Shown: positions 25,646-37,755 of the stretch, one piece after another
How positions within the stretch are numbered: the first letter of the stretch is position 1
How the letters are laid out: each line of letters begins with the position of its first letter
Origin: Streblospio benedicti
Lineage: Eukaryota; Annelida; Polychaeta; Spionida; Spionidae
Direction of reading: 5' to 3'
Length of the DNA stretch: 64,000 bases
NCBI GenBank assembly: GCA_019095985.1
Contig: CM032662.1
Coordinates: forward strand, 3,706,723-3,770,722
Notes under the pieces: model-generated
The model's database searches: none
Told to the model about the DNA's origin: nothing
The model's input: the letters and a program-made list of their open reading frames with translations, nothing else
Position numbers and translations under genes: made by a program

Positions 25646-25751
25646 CTACAGCACAACCTCAAACAAAGACCACCTGTATAACCAGACCACCAGAACAAAC
25701 AGACTATTTAAATTTCAATTGACACAGTCCCAAACACAAGAGACCACTACA
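25646..25751 (+). mobile_element. MITE, CAGTAGAACCTC family (degenerate)
   Basis: ACAGCACAACCTC end and AAGACCACCTGTATAACCAG interior. Right end decayed. Confidence 0.5.
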
Positions 25752-25924
25752 ACATACGCGTGACGTAGTTATCTGGACGTAATGTACGTCATTCGTTCAA
25801 GACCTTACGTAACACGTTGTCGTCCCGTACTGACCGCTGGTCACTAATGAGAGCCAAGTCCGGCGCCGGCGGCAGGCAAATTACGGCAAATTGCCGGCTC
25901 GTGCTGTATTGACCGGCGGACGGG

Positions 25925-26365
25925 GGGGGGGGGGGGGGGCAGGTTGTTAAGATGCTTGATTATTAGGCTTTATGCTGCTGTTTGTGTAGTACAGTGAATG
26001 TAACTTTATGAATTTGTAATGTATAATTGATAGAGAAATTTTAATACAAAGTCATATAATAATAGTGTAAAGTTCTATTTTTAAACTTCTCTCTCTCACA
26101 TGTGCACACATCTTTTTAGCATATTTCTACCAACGACAGATATAGATGAAGACAGGTTTTACAACCCTAAACTTCCATTTGACTATGTCAAGTGGCCCTG
26201 GCGGTACTAAAGTTCTATTTGATTGTTTATTCCATATAGGAATATGTGAGGAGTGGGGGTCTGGTTGCTGAGGCCTTATGCTTGATGTTACTTTGTAACT
26301 TTGTGATGCTATAGAGATATCATAACACATATAGTCATATTCTAAAGCTCTATTTGATTGTTTAT
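25925..26365 (+). repeat. Imperfect tandem duplication next to an 18-G run
   Basis: Two units of roughly 300 bp share CTTATGCT(T/G), GTAACTTT(A/G)TG, CATAATAATAGTGTAAAGTT or its variant CATATTCTAAAGCTCTATTT, and TTGATTGTTTATT. The first begins with a long run of G at about 25921. No coding content. Confidence 0.5.
26144..26203 (+). repeat. Related copy of the 38761-38913 element end
   Basis: ATGAAGACAGGTTTTACAAC, then CTTCCA and GTCAAGTGGCCCTGG, match the right part of the 38761-38913 element in reverse orientation. Confidence 0.6.
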
Positions 26366-28222
26366 TTGATTGTTTATTTATATAGGAAGACGCCGGGAGT
26401 GAAGTAAAAAGCATTTTGATAATGCACAATACGATCTGATGCGTGACCTTGACCTTCACAATCGCAGCATCGTGCATTTCAAAATAAGGTGCTCGAATTT
26501 CAATGTCTTTTGTTCAAGAATTGCGGCCCATTGAAATTGTAGGAAGATAGTTTTTGCTTTGTTTGGACTTTTTGATGAAGAATTGTTCTAACGTGCAATA
26601 GAGCAAAACTCAGAACAAACAGAGTATATACAAGAAGTTAAAACAGACACCTCAAGATCCACTGATTCGTGGATTCTGATTTGTCTACATTTGACAGTTA
26701 TAACCCTGAAAATTATCAATAGCTTATAGTAATTTACATACTGTGCTGAGCATTATCAGATACTACATAACATAAGACATGGCATTTACCAACATAATGA
26801 TTGAGCACAATCACCACCCTCCAATCAATACTCATGCTCATGTTACTCAGCCTATTGAGCTGTGATAGCTGGGAGTGAGCGTGACCTCCCGTGACCTCCT
26901 CTCCCATTGGCTGAGATAGTGAGCTCATGCATAATAAATACGTGATTCAACTAAACACCGGAATTTGTTACGCATAACGAGGGTTTGCCTAAGGCTCAAA
27001 TATATGACTGCTGTAGTCACATTATCTGCCTATGCTATATACATGCAGTATCACTTATGATCAGCAAACATACTAATTCTTGACAGAATTCGTCAACATT
27101 GACTGATGGTGAAACACACGTATTTTCCATTTCACTGCCCCCATATATCTACAAGCCTTTATAATATCTCATACTGTCTCTGACCTGCCTACCATCTGGG
27201 ACATCATTAAGCAGCACAGCCAACCTACAATGTATGATAGGCTCTGGCAAACTGTCCACTGTACACACACCTTTACTTATATTCAATCAAATCATCTACT
27301 TCCTACGGAAAACATCTTCCCACCTAATTGGCTCTTATTATTCACAACATGCACACCAGGTTAATTTGAAAAGTGTGATTTTAGCATCATTGGACTCCCG
27401 CGGGGACCGAATCACCACGTGTTGAAAACGCTCTGTCCGCTCCCAGCAGCCGCTTACAACAGAGCGTAAAACACAACAATAGGCCCGTCTTGTTAGGGAA
27501 CATGCGGTTTTAATTAACGAAAACCAAATAGAGAGGAAACGCCAGTCAACTTTATTATAAAACCACAAATTGTGTAGTAAAATCTTAATTATTGTCACTT
27601 CAAGTGCGATTTTAAAAGTGACATGTGTGGTGGACAAAAATTATTTCATGTCCCTCACATGGTAGGTCTAAGAGGTCCACCATGTGCATTAATAGATACT
27701 TAAATTGGTTGATATGTTTTACATGTTTTAATAATGTGTACATCAGAATGCAGCGTCGATGCGAGTAGTTTCTATTCATGCAAACATAATGTACACAACC
27801 AAACAGACGCCCCTACAAGAACAAGATTTACATTTACCACCAAGCGAAGTTCCCCCGGACATAACCTCATCATCATGTCGTGAGAGTGCTTCACACTGCG
27901 CATGCGTGACTAATTGAATTCCCAACAAGCCCCCTCCCCCTCTTCACCCCCACCCCGTCACTGAACAGAACAAAGCAGCCCGCAAAACCCGTACAAAACG
28001 CGACGTTCAATCGCGGAGCCGTCCTCTTTGCGCTGACAAAAGCCTCGGTGTTCAGGCGGTCGCGCTGGTTACGTCCCTTTTACGTGTGACGTTTTGTTAA
28101 AGACGTTGGGCGTAAGGGACAGACAGTGAGGGCGTCATTAGGTTGTCAGGGGGACAAAGGGAGGACTTAGCGAGGCTGCCGAGCAGAAACTTCAGGTTTA
28201 CCTGTGATGGCCGGGACTTGTA
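26366..28222. other. No gene seen
   Basis: AT-rich sequence; ACGT-rich cluster at 28065-28125. Confidence 0.6.
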
Positions 28223-28401
28223 CAGTAGAATCTCCAACTATGACCACCTCTCTATTGACCCACTTCTATAATAAGACCACTTTTCACGGCCCCAAACCTT
28301 CATAAGCTGCTATTGAAATAAACCTCTGTATAGAGACCATCTCTCTATTGAGACCACCTGACACTGGTCCCCAATGTGGTCCTAATAGAGAGGTTCTACT
28401 G
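28223..28401 (+). mobile_element. MITE, CAGTAGAACCTC family (full length)
   Basis: 179 bp, CAGTAGAATCTCC to GAGGTTCTACTG, TA flanks, 17-bp interior units. Very close to the copy at 246-423. Confidence 0.85.
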
Positions 28402-28595
28402 TAATTGGGTGAATGGGGCTGAATGGGGAACTACTTAGTGACAAATTGTGGTTGGGGAAAGTGTAAGGAGACGATTAGAATGTTGTAGATCATTGGTCTA
28501 TCAGCATGGCAGGTGAACAGTCTGTTCAAATCAATAGAAATAACACTGTGATATAGAGTGCGAGAGATAATAGACGGGATTGGAGGAGGTACAAT

Positions 28596-28596
28596 G

Positions 28597-28641
<45 letters not shown>
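28596..28641 (+). repeat. GT microsatellite
   Basis: About 22 GT units. Confidence 0.95.
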
Positions 28642-28643
<2 letters not shown>

Positions 28644-28810
28644 GGTGTATAGTGTGTGTGTAGGACTGTTTGTTCCAAGCACAGTGAAACTGAATCCAAC
28701 ACACAGATTAATCCATCGTCGGTCTACGGGAATCTCTCTTACACTTCACATGCAATGCACATGCAGTGATAATATCATACAGCCGATCACACCACGTGCC
28801 CCCGACTTAC

Positions 28811-28832
28811 TCAGTGGCTGAGACGCGGCCAT
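28811..28832 (-). CDS. Possible first coding exon (MAASQPL)
   Basis: ATGGCC start in CpG-rich DNA, seven codons (MAASQPL) plus one base, then a strong donor (CTGA|GTAAGT). Far too short to identify, and chance is quite possible. What favours it is the combination of CpG patch, CCAAT boxes and donor in the right order. Confidence 0.2.
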
Positions 28833-29170
28833 GCGTGAACCAATCAGCGCCAATTAGTGCGCGGCGGCGGCGGCTAACAGAAGGGGGCGCTCTCCTCATG
28901 GCCATGTTTGTCATTGGCAGCCAGACGTCGCTGTTGTCTGCTCAACTTCCGGTCACTAATCACACAGTGAGCGCAATCAAATTAGCGGCATTCACATAAT
29001 CCGCTCATCACCACAGCAACCGTCCTCGTGCCCCCCCCCCCGAGACGTTTGAATACCCCCCACCGCGCGGCTGGGCACGCAGGCGGAAGCTAATCACGTA
29101 TGACACGCGCGACGTCTTTAGCAGAACGTCACACGTGGTGCTGACGTGCTGACGTAACAGCTCATTCTGC
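28833..29170 (-). promoter_or_regulatory. CpG-rich promoter-like patch
   Basis: CCAAT boxes at 28840 and 28850, a CGG repeat, a YY1-like ATGGCCATGTTTG and many CpGs, just upstream on the minus strand of a possible start exon (28811-28832). Also ACGT-rich between 29095 and 29160. Confidence 0.35.
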
Positions 29171-30580
29171 GGCTGTCACGTTTGCGGGAATTCCCTCGGG
29201 AGGCTTTCCCGATATTGCTCATTACAACAGCTATAGCTACAATACTCAGATTGCAGCCGAACTCTCGTCTGCCTTTTGCACGCACTTTAAGACATGTGCT
29301 GATGAGTAATATGGAATATATGTGGTGGGCGTGTAATGATTTTGCTGTCTCATTTGCATTCTGTAACTATTTGAGCTTTTAAAGGTTTCTCAAACACTCA
29401 AAGCTGTACACTAACAAGACCAGGTGCTCTCATGACATCATAGCTACTGTGAAATCGCCAAGTTACTACATAAACAACATGTGAAGGTGTTCTGGTTCAT
29501 ACTGCAAAATGCAGACCAACTAATCATATGCGGCATATTCACAGATTTAAAAGAATGTACCTATAAACATGTAAAGAATAAACAAAAATAAAATGCAAAT
29601 TATAATGAAATGCCTAAAAATCTAAAAATGTATTCTACAATAGATGCTGGTAGAATTGTGAACTCTATGAACAAAAATTTACAAAACTTGCTCATTAGAC
29701 CTCCTCAACATTGTCTTTTTGTCCACTGACCCTGACCTACATTTCCCTGATGACGTCACACGATCCAACATGTAGCCCCCAGGGGCCTTTAAGAAGCCCC
29801 CCCCCCCCCCAGTGGCGCGTCTTTCATGTGCTGTAAGCCAATACAGCAGCATACGACAGCGCGAGCAGTCAGCGTGATTACAGGGCTCCAGTTTCATACC
29901 GGCCAATTATTAACAGTCGTGCAGAAACGCAATGGCAGATTCAGACGCTTTAATCTTACAGACTGAGGACAATTTGATTCCCTTTTGAAGTGCAGCCGCC
30001 TTACAAGAGGGTTATTCAATTTAATATTGGAATCATCATAATCATATAGGCAGTGGGGCAATTTGTGTATGCCGTGGAGTAGGCGTTTGACGCCCCGTGG
30101 AACCCTGTTGGTATGAGGGGAACTTCAAAAGCCTTCAAACCTTTCTGCCATGACAGCATTCACACAGCAATATAACAAACAGTCATGTTCTAGTTTGAAT
30201 TAACATTACAGAGCATTTACAAGTAATAAGTATTCAGAATTTGCGCCTCGTTGGCTGTAACACAAAAAACTATACAGGTCTATTTAACATAGACCCAAAC
30301 TTGCCCAATAACTAACGAGTAAAACATACTTTCCGATATATATGGTCTGGCTTGATACACACAAGATCAGTTATGTACGAACGAGTACACAAACAATGAC
30401 ATGGTGACCGAGCCTCCGTCTATTCTCATCATCCTTACGTACACCGAGAGTTCTTGTGATCTCCCCAACAATAGAAATATTGTGTCCCTCCCGGACCCAG
30501 CCACACGGACACGGGCACATGAACATGGCAAATATAGCTGTTGTTGGTGCTCGAGAGCCACTCCATGTCCGTCATAAATA

Positions 30581-30744
30581 CAGTACAACCACCTCTCTAG
30601 TGAGGCCACCTCTGTAATAGGACCACTTTTCACGGCCCCAACCTCCATAAAGCTACCAAAATGGACCTCTGTATAGAGACCACATCTCTATTGAGACCAC
30701 ATAATACTGGTCCTAAAGGTGGTCCGAACAGAGAGGTTCTGCTG
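30581..30744 (+). mobile_element. MITE, CAGTAGAACCTC family
   Basis: CAGTACAACCACCTC to GAGGTTCTGCTG, TA flanks, same interior order as the full-length copies. Confidence 0.85.
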
Positions 30745-30896
30745 TACACCGGCGCGTAACGAGCCTCTATTTGACCTCTATTGGCGCCCATTAGTGATAA
30801 TTTGGCCGGCGACTGTAGAGAGAGAGCGGGGGATGAACGGCGGGCTGGGGCTGGTGGGGGGTGATTGTCTGTAACAGGGACGGCAGTATGGCGTGT

Positions 30897-31023
<127 letters not shown>

Positions 31024-31975
31024 TTAACTTCCATGCACAACAGGAACGTTTCGCTGACAACAACAAGAATAACAGCAGCCGACAGCAGCACAACAGGAGC
31101 AAGCAACAATTTATGAGACTATGAGAGGAGAAACACTAACAGTTTGTTATTTCAAACATCAGTTATTACGCTGACGATCATTACCACTGACAGACGATGA
31201 AGCCCTCGTCTCACAGCCACAAGTATCCATGCCCAAGCATTAAACTAAGATGAGGAATACACCGAGAGGAAGATGACGGCACATTAATAAACCCCGTCAG
31301 TGATGAGACAACATGCCGATTGAGCAGCGGCTTCAACACCCAGCTGGTTCGGTGTCCACATTCGGCGCGGTGTGACGCTGGCAGCGAGTAGACAGATACA
31401 CAGACAGAGAACACACACAAACATGTGTAACTGGACGCCCGGCGTTTGAGCAGACGCAGTCATCCTCAGGGGCTGGGCACCTACATTGTCTTATCCCAAG
31501 TCAATTTTGTACTTTTGAGCCCGTAAGATTTTGGGGGCTGCTTGTGGCTTTTTGGATTTTCATCCTATGCTATAGTGTACCCAATCATAAATATTGTTCA
31601 AAGGGTTTTTTTTAAGTGGTTCTACAAATTCATAACAATATGTAGATTCAATTGCTTTTTTTATGATGGGGTATAATATAGCATAGAAAGAACAACATAA
31701 AATACAAAATGAGACTGTATCATCGGCTATGTATGGGATGAGATTGATAATATAGCTAAAGACTGCGACCTCCTCGACAGGGATCGCGAAGAGAGATTCT
31801 GAAGATGGTCAAGTTTTCCCCCATCCTAATCTATTCGGAGATTATTATTCAGATCACAAGTTATTGAAAATGATAACATTGTACAGTGTTGTGTATCAGT
31901 GAGCAATAATGTCAGCGTGATGGACTCATTCACAGTATCGCTCAAACAGGAGGTCAAATACGAAATATCGCTCAC

Positions 31976-32002
31976 CTGAAGATGTCGGAACGTGACCGTC
32001 AC
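31976..32002 (-). CDS. Candidate 27-nt microexon
   Basis: On the minus strand a good acceptor (TTGTCTCTTTGCAG) precedes 27 bases encoding VTVTFRHLQ in frame 0, then a good donor (CAG|GTGAGC). A second frame is open too. A pair of good sites this close is uncommon but can arise by chance; no conserved product is recognised. Confidence 0.25.
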
Positions 32003-32249
32003 CTGCAAAGAGACAAGAGCCAATGAGCTGGTGTAAAATGTATAAAACATGTAACACACAATACACATCCACGATACCAAACGGTGTGTAGTTATAATCA
32101 ACATGAAATATTCTGTTGAAAGTGCAACTTGAAAACAGATGCAATAGAAGAAAATATTCGTGATGGTTCAAAACCACCACATTTACCAGCTGCCGAATAA
32201 TGCAGTTCTACAGTATCTCATTATATCTCATTATATGACGTTGTCCACA

Positions 32250-32308
32250 AACAAACAAACAAACAAACAAACAAACAAACAAACAAACAAACAAACAAAC
32301 AAACAAAC
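32250..32308 (+). repeat. ACAA tetranucleotide repeat
   Basis: About 14 AAAC units followed by a C-run. Confidence 0.95.
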
Positions 32309-32619
32309 ACCCCCCACACACATTTCACGTATTTACACTCTATTCCATGGAGACATCAGAGGGCGAATTCTCAAAATGCTCATCTCAAACACAATTAATA
32401 TTTACCTCTATATCACACTGAGGGAAATCCACAACAACACAAATACGTCTATAAACCAAGGAGGCTCAATTCAGACGCTTTAACACAGTGTTGCCAGATT
32501 TCTCAGAGTCATATCTGGTGACAGCTCAACATCAGGCATTTCACCTGGTAATTAATCGCGCACTTTCACGATATCCAACATGCAAAACCTACAGTAATAA
32601 AACTCCCGCTCAGAAACCC

Positions 32620-32760
32620 GGCGTCTTATGGCGGCGTCACCCGACTCCATGACAACAGCTCGCGGGTCGCCATGGAGACGGCGAACACCTGGGGCGGCGG
32701 CGATACCGGCTTTAATACTGCGAACTCCTCTCAAACGTGGCGACTGTTCATGGCAATACA
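32620..32760 (+). promoter_or_regulatory. CpG-rich patch with YY1- and X-box-like motifs
   Basis: TTATGGCGGCGTCA and an X-box-like GTCGCCATGGAGAC (32666-32679) in GC-rich DNA. An open frame MAASPDSMTT starts here but runs into a MITE at 32763. I do not call a gene. Confidence 0.3.
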
Positions 32761-32762
32761 CT

Positions 32763-32915
32763 GGCAGATCCAGGTTTTCAGCGGGGTCGCACTTTAAGGA
32801 ATCTCATCGGTTTCGTACCTGCGATCGAAAGCGAGCATGGTAAAACAAAAACTCTATGATAAACATTTCGGTGAGGTGGAAAAGGGGGCGGGTGCTTACA
32901 CGACCTGGATCTGCC
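32763..32915. mobile_element. MITE, GGCAGATCCAGG family
   Basis: 153 bp with inverted ends GGCAGATCCAGG and CCTGGATCTGCC around a G-rich middle. It lies directly 3' of the CpG-rich patch at 32620-32760. Confidence 0.75.
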
Positions 32916-33455
32916 AATGAAAAAGAATATATTCCATACATCTCGAAAGTTGCAGTCCACTATCACATTACACAATGCCGTAAAGACATTAGCTGGATTT
33001 CATTCTCTAAAGACACAGACATTCCATGACATGGTTATGGGGTGGTTACCTGTTGAGAATGTATCCTATTCACAGTTTAATCTTTCTTCACCAACGTATC
33101 TTTAAAAAAATGTCATTATCCTATACAAATCTCCACGTTTTATTATATAATCACTGTAGTTCGTTCTCACTATAGGTGCTCTCTTTACAGAGATGACATT
33201 CATTGGACGTTCCACTGTATTCGCTAACATGTGCAAACTTAAAACTTGTTTTGTGATAAGATTTTCTATTCAAAGTGCCGCTGAATACCATTTGTTACCA
33301 ATACGATACACATAAGAAAGTGTTCCGCCTATCCAGCCCACCCACATGTACGAGCGAATATTGCACTGTGATTATATGGAGTTGTCAAAATGTGAGCCGC
33401 TTCACCAGTTTGTGCTGTCAATAGCGACTCATCAGTGCCCCCGTCACACGCGCAC

Positions 33456-33512
33456 GACGTACTCACGTACTTACGTACGACGTACTCGACGTACTCCACT
33501 CACGTAACCACG
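33456..33512 (+). repeat. ACGTACT-type simple repeat
   Basis: CGACGTACTCACGTACTTAC and GTACGACGTACTCGACGTAC: six ACGTAC words in 57 bp. Confidence 0.7.
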
Positions 33513-33538
33513 CATGATTCTCCCGCCAGTCTAGACTA

Positions 33539-33722
33539 CAGTAGAACCTCCAATATATATTACGACCACCTCTCTATTGAGACCACATCTATAATAAGAC
33601 GACTTTTCACAGCATCAACCCTTCATAAAGCTACCAAGATGAATCTCTGTATAGAGACCACCTCTCTATTGAGACCACCAAACACTGGTCCCAAAGCTGG
33701 TCCTAATAGAGAGGTCCTGCTG
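33539..33722 (+). mobile_element. MITE, CAGTAGAACCTC family (full length)
   Basis: 184 bp, CAGTAGAACCTCC to GAGGTCCTGCTG with TA flanks. It has a small AT insertion near the left end. Confidence 0.85.
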
Positions 33723-34081
33723 TATGTGAACAGCAATGTTGGAAATTATAACACTCTATCTGTGACACGTGACACGTGACTCTATCCTGCATTCTGATTG
33801 GCTTAGAGCCAAAATCAGCCTAGCCTCGTTCAACCAGACTCGGTATTGCATACTCGGGCAATATACACCACATTCGGACATGCATTCATACATGGTGACC
33901 TCCAAACCATGACATATTTCTTCAACATACCCGCTGGCAAAAATAACAAGACAAACAGCTACAAACTCTCACTGGTGTGACCCTGGCTCCTGCTGTACTT
34001 GTGCTATGACGCGCTAACATTATGTGTCAAAAGGTGGATCATTGTATACGTAGCAGCCGCGGCCGCTACAATGATAGCAAC

Positions 34082-34167
34082 GTACAGCAGAGCTTCTCTT
34101 ACATGGACACTTCACAGCTGGGGACACCTCTCTGATATGGACACCTAAACTAATAGAAACACCTCAA
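34082..34167 (+). mobile_element. Possible related MITE fragment with GGACACCTC units
   Basis: ACAGCAGAGCTTC followed by three GGACAC-containing units (GGGGACACCTCTCTGATAT). Similar in design to the CAGTAGAACCTC family but with a different unit. The right end was not found. Confidence 0.35.
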
Positions 34168-34903
34168 AGCCATGGACTAACGTCTCATTTGCTTATCTGC
34201 TTCGGTATGTTACTGAACATATTGAAATATAGGACAACTGCAATCAGGATATTTGGTTCCTAATAGTTATAGCACTGTGTGTCATTCATAAGGCGGCGTC
34301 AGCTGCTGTCTTTACGTACACACCAGGTCATTGGCACCCGTCTTGCGCTTCTTCGGGTGACAGCAGAACGGATGGCCTCAAAACAGAGGTGGTTGTTTAG
34401 AGAGATATCTATACCCAACAACGAAACGATGGAACATAGGCTACCAAATGTAGCCGTGTCAAAACTACCAAGCAAAACACCTTTGTACCATCCTCATCTA
34501 CCAGATACTGAGAACTTGCTGCGTGAAATAACCAGTTGTAAATGTTGTAGGGCTGCAAGACGGCGTTCTATTGTCTATGCTCCACGGGTCAATGACACTG
34601 AGGACACACAGTGCGAGTAATTCTGCTCCCACGGATGTTAATATGACATTACTGACTTGTATACATCAGGGACATGTACATAAGCTGTTAGAGAAATAAC
34701 TGTCGCTATCAAAACCATCTTTGGGTATCTTTCACTAGCAACTGACGTCCAGAAAAAATCATGTGAGCGAAGCAATGATTCTACCCACAAATAGAGATGC
34801 TCAAATCAGCATAAACATGTCAGCAGCTTGTCAAACGACATCTGAACACCCACAAAATGTGCAGAACATCTCATAATACAACCAAAAATCCCTTCAAAGT
34901 ATA

Positions 34904-34973
34904 CAGTAGAACCTCCCTATCAAGAGCACCCAGGCCCTAGCTTAACCTTGTCTCAATAGAGAGGTAGTCGCTG
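34904..34973 (+). mobile_element. MITE, CAGTAGAACCTC family (short internal-deletion form)
   Basis: Only 70 bp, but with both ends (CAGTAGAACCTCC and AGGTAGTCGCTG) and TA flanks. Confidence 0.7.
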
Positions 34974-35030
34974 TATGAAGGTGCACATCGATCTCTGTAT
35001 GGAGAATCACGCCTATTAAGTTTAAGTCGC

Positions 35031-35079
35031 ACGTCATACGTGATTAACGTTTGACGCCTACACATTGTACGTATGACGT
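35031..35079 (-). repeat. ACGT-rich short palindromic repeat, copy B (dispersed)
   Basis: The reverse complement of the 6074-6126 element with a few changes, including the same inverted ends and the GTCAAACGTTAATCACG core. It lies 29 kb away in unrelated flanks, so the unit is dispersed and not only part of the local duplication. Confidence 0.75.
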
Positions 35080-35177
35080 TCACACACGGTGTTCTCATCA
35101 CGTCCCCGACAGAGTGCGTGTGACAGCGAGCTCTTTATCGTGAGAGCTTCCCAAGGTCAGCGCGTCCTTGGCGGCGG

Positions 35178-35205
35178 CTTAATCAGCTTTAATACACCGG
35201 ATTAG
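35178..35205. promoter_or_regulatory. Weak K50-type site pair
   Basis: TTAATC and CCGGATTAGC within 28 bp. Similar wording to the three stronger clusters but fewer sites. Confidence 0.25.
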
Positions 35206-35424
35206 CTTTTCTGCTTCACAGCCAATGTTCTGTGTACTTTTCTCAATGCTTTTTATGTGCGTGCTTTTAAGGATTTTTTTCTATGGGGGTTTTACAATTT
35301 TGAAAGGTTTCAAAACTGTGTTAGGGGGTTGGCTGTAAGAGTGACAAGTAAATGATTGATGTGTCAGCATATTAAATGTGCCTATATGTGTCTCTGTAGA
35401 CTTTAGAGGATTCTGCAGACCTAT

Positions 35425-35500
35425 ACCCACAACTGGGCCGCTAGTGGTCATACGCAGGTGCCTGGTAGTGGTCGTGGGTTCGAGTCCTGGGTCGTATACG
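35425..35500 (+). repeat. tRNA-like (SINE-head-like) fragment
   Basis: GGGCCGCTAGTGGTC resembles an A-box and GGGTTCGAGTCCTGG a B-box 40 bp later. Stems do not pair well, so this is a SINE-head relic or tRNA pseudogene and not a tRNA gene. Confidence 0.45.
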
Positions 35501-36807
35501 TGGAGACGTGGAGAAACAATCGTCCATAATAATAATAATTACAATTGTGTCAATAAATAAGTCCAATAAAATTGTTAGCTATTAGCTGTTAGTTTGGCTG
35601 GCTGTTTGTTTGGCTGGCTGCTGGTGTAGCGGGTCTTAAGTGGCCGAATCACAGTGGACGCCCACAGCTATCTCTGGTGCAGGTGGCCAAAGGCGCTCCC
35701 CCCCCCCCAGAGAAACCCTCGTTTGTTGTTTTCCCCTCACAGTCGAGACACAAACTCTCTCTCCCAGCCTCAAATGACAATGCACTAAGTGCATGATTCT
35801 GTAACATAATGCGCTCCATCTGCGCATCTTGTGTGTAGTTCCTGCCACTGGCCCATTGTCTAGCCCCACCCACCACCCACCAGCCAGCAGCCACCGTGTT
35901 TACGCCGCCTAGCGACTGTCCCTCTCCCGTTACCACCTCACATAAACATCTCGGCGGTAAACAAATTATTGTCACCTCCCGGACTGTCCGCTTTGTTTGT
36001 ACAGAAACACGAGTCCCGGTTTAGGCCTGTTTCTGCCGAACTCGAGATGAGGCACTGCGGGAGGGTCTCCTGGTGCTCTCAGACCATGGTTAGTGCGACA
36101 GTAACTTAGTGGGCAAACCGACACAGTTTGCCGCTCTGTATTTAGGGTCATGCATCGTAATGATGCACTAAGTGGTTGTATGCATTGTTCGTCTACTGGA
36201 ATCATTTTTACAATGTGAACATGTCTAGTGAATAACTGTATGTATATTTTCCCCAATTCTGCTTGTGAATTCAGTTCTACTCTCACTGTCACGAGCCCCC
36301 AATTCTCGCCTGAACACGAGAAGCGACAGCGGCACCAGACACAGAACTTGTGGTGCTTTCTATGTGGGCATCATTGGTGAACTATAATGTGATGCTACGA
36401 AAGTGTTTCTTGCTTGAGTGTGCAAGCAGGAGCAGCTGGTTGCACTGTATCTAAGCTCACACGGTCATAAAATGCAGTGGACTAAGGGAGAGTGTGACTA
36501 TGCCGTGTATTCTCATCTGGCACTTGAAGTGCATAACCAAAGTAGAGATTCACCAAGAAACTATTCACGAGTGTAAGAGGAAAATGCTGCACTGTAGTCT
36601 AATCTGTTACTCTTATCAAGAGTTCTCTCTGTACAGTCAGCATGTTTTAGATCCAAGTTCCAGCAGACTACACGACCCAGCCTCTTCAGCACCCCAGCGA
36701 GCTCCCCACAGGGTCAATATTTACCCACGATTAACCCTTTTCTCGCAAAACTCGTCATTTTCATCTTTGGCGACCAGAATGCGCATTACGTCAGCAGTGT
36801 GTGCGTA

Positions 36808-36825
36808 TGACGTCACGTGACGTCA
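36808..36825. promoter_or_regulatory. Perfect 18-bp palindrome: CRE - E-box - CRE
   Basis: TGACGTCACGTGACGTCA holds two full CRE sites (TGACGTCA, CREB/ATF type) overlapping a central CACGTG E-box (bHLH-zip type). A further half CRE (ACGTCA) lies at about 36788 and another CACGTG at 36823 and 36882. Confidence 0.6.
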
Positions 36826-37611
36826 CGTGTGTACCCGGTCAAGTGTGATCCGGATCAGGGAAGTCCTAACGAGCCACGTGGTCCTGTTTACATTTCGCGC
36901 AAGTCTGTCTTCCAAAGTGTCTGACTTAAACCAAGTCTGTGTATCCAACCTGCTTGATTTAAATCCTGTTTGAAGACGTTTAGCGCCGTCTTCTAATTAG
37001 ACAAAACCGCTTATACCCCGAGGGCTGCGCTTTGTACGTGGGGTTTATAGTCTGTGCGAGTGTTTACTTCACACATTGTTACTTTAAACACTGTTTGATG
37101 ACGTTTATCACCTAGTTAAGGCTGTCAGTTGGCGCTTATTTGCGTTCTTGGCTTATGCTGTATGTTCATTAGTCGAAAATGATATAGCGTTTGTTAATTA
37201 GGAATTAAACTCCCAAAATACACACATCTTGACATCTGATACTCAAAGTAATTATGGTGACATTTAAAGCACAAAACATTGATGCTACGTTGAGTTGCTG
37301 AGCATAAAGAACTGCCACTTAAATATGCGAATGGTCTGACGCAACTAGTGCAACACAAATATTTCTGTTGTGTACGTTGCGTAGGTAGAATTCGCGTATT
37401 TGTAAAGCTATGGCATTTCCAGTTCAGTGAACCACTGAATGACCTCTACTAGAAATTAAACACAGGCACTGATATTGTGTAAACTTACAGACCGTAGGAG
37501 GTGCATGTCTCAGCATTGTATGAAGTAAGAGACGTGAGTTGTTGTGACTGTCCTGGCAGATGATAAAGTCACCGCCTGCACGGACAGATAATACAGCGCA
37601 TAATCATCATA

Positions 37612-37755
37612 CAGTGGGCCTCAAAGTAACACCACTTTCGTCAAAAGACCACCTCCAGACTACAAGAATGTTGTTCATCACTGTTAGATCTATAAACCTT
37701 TACCTCGAGCCCCCATAGAGAGACCAAAGGTGATCAATATAGAGAGGTTCTCCCG
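37612..37755 (+). mobile_element. MITE, CAGTAGAACCTC family (diverged)
   Basis: CAGTGGGCCTC to GAGGTTCTCCCG with TA flanks. Interior retains AAGACCACCTCC and ATAGAGAGACC. Confidence 0.7.

Noticed and set aside
34279-34620. 113-codon open frame
   Set aside because: Includes a short SINE-like word (CACCAGGTCATTGGC) and no protein similarity that I recognise.
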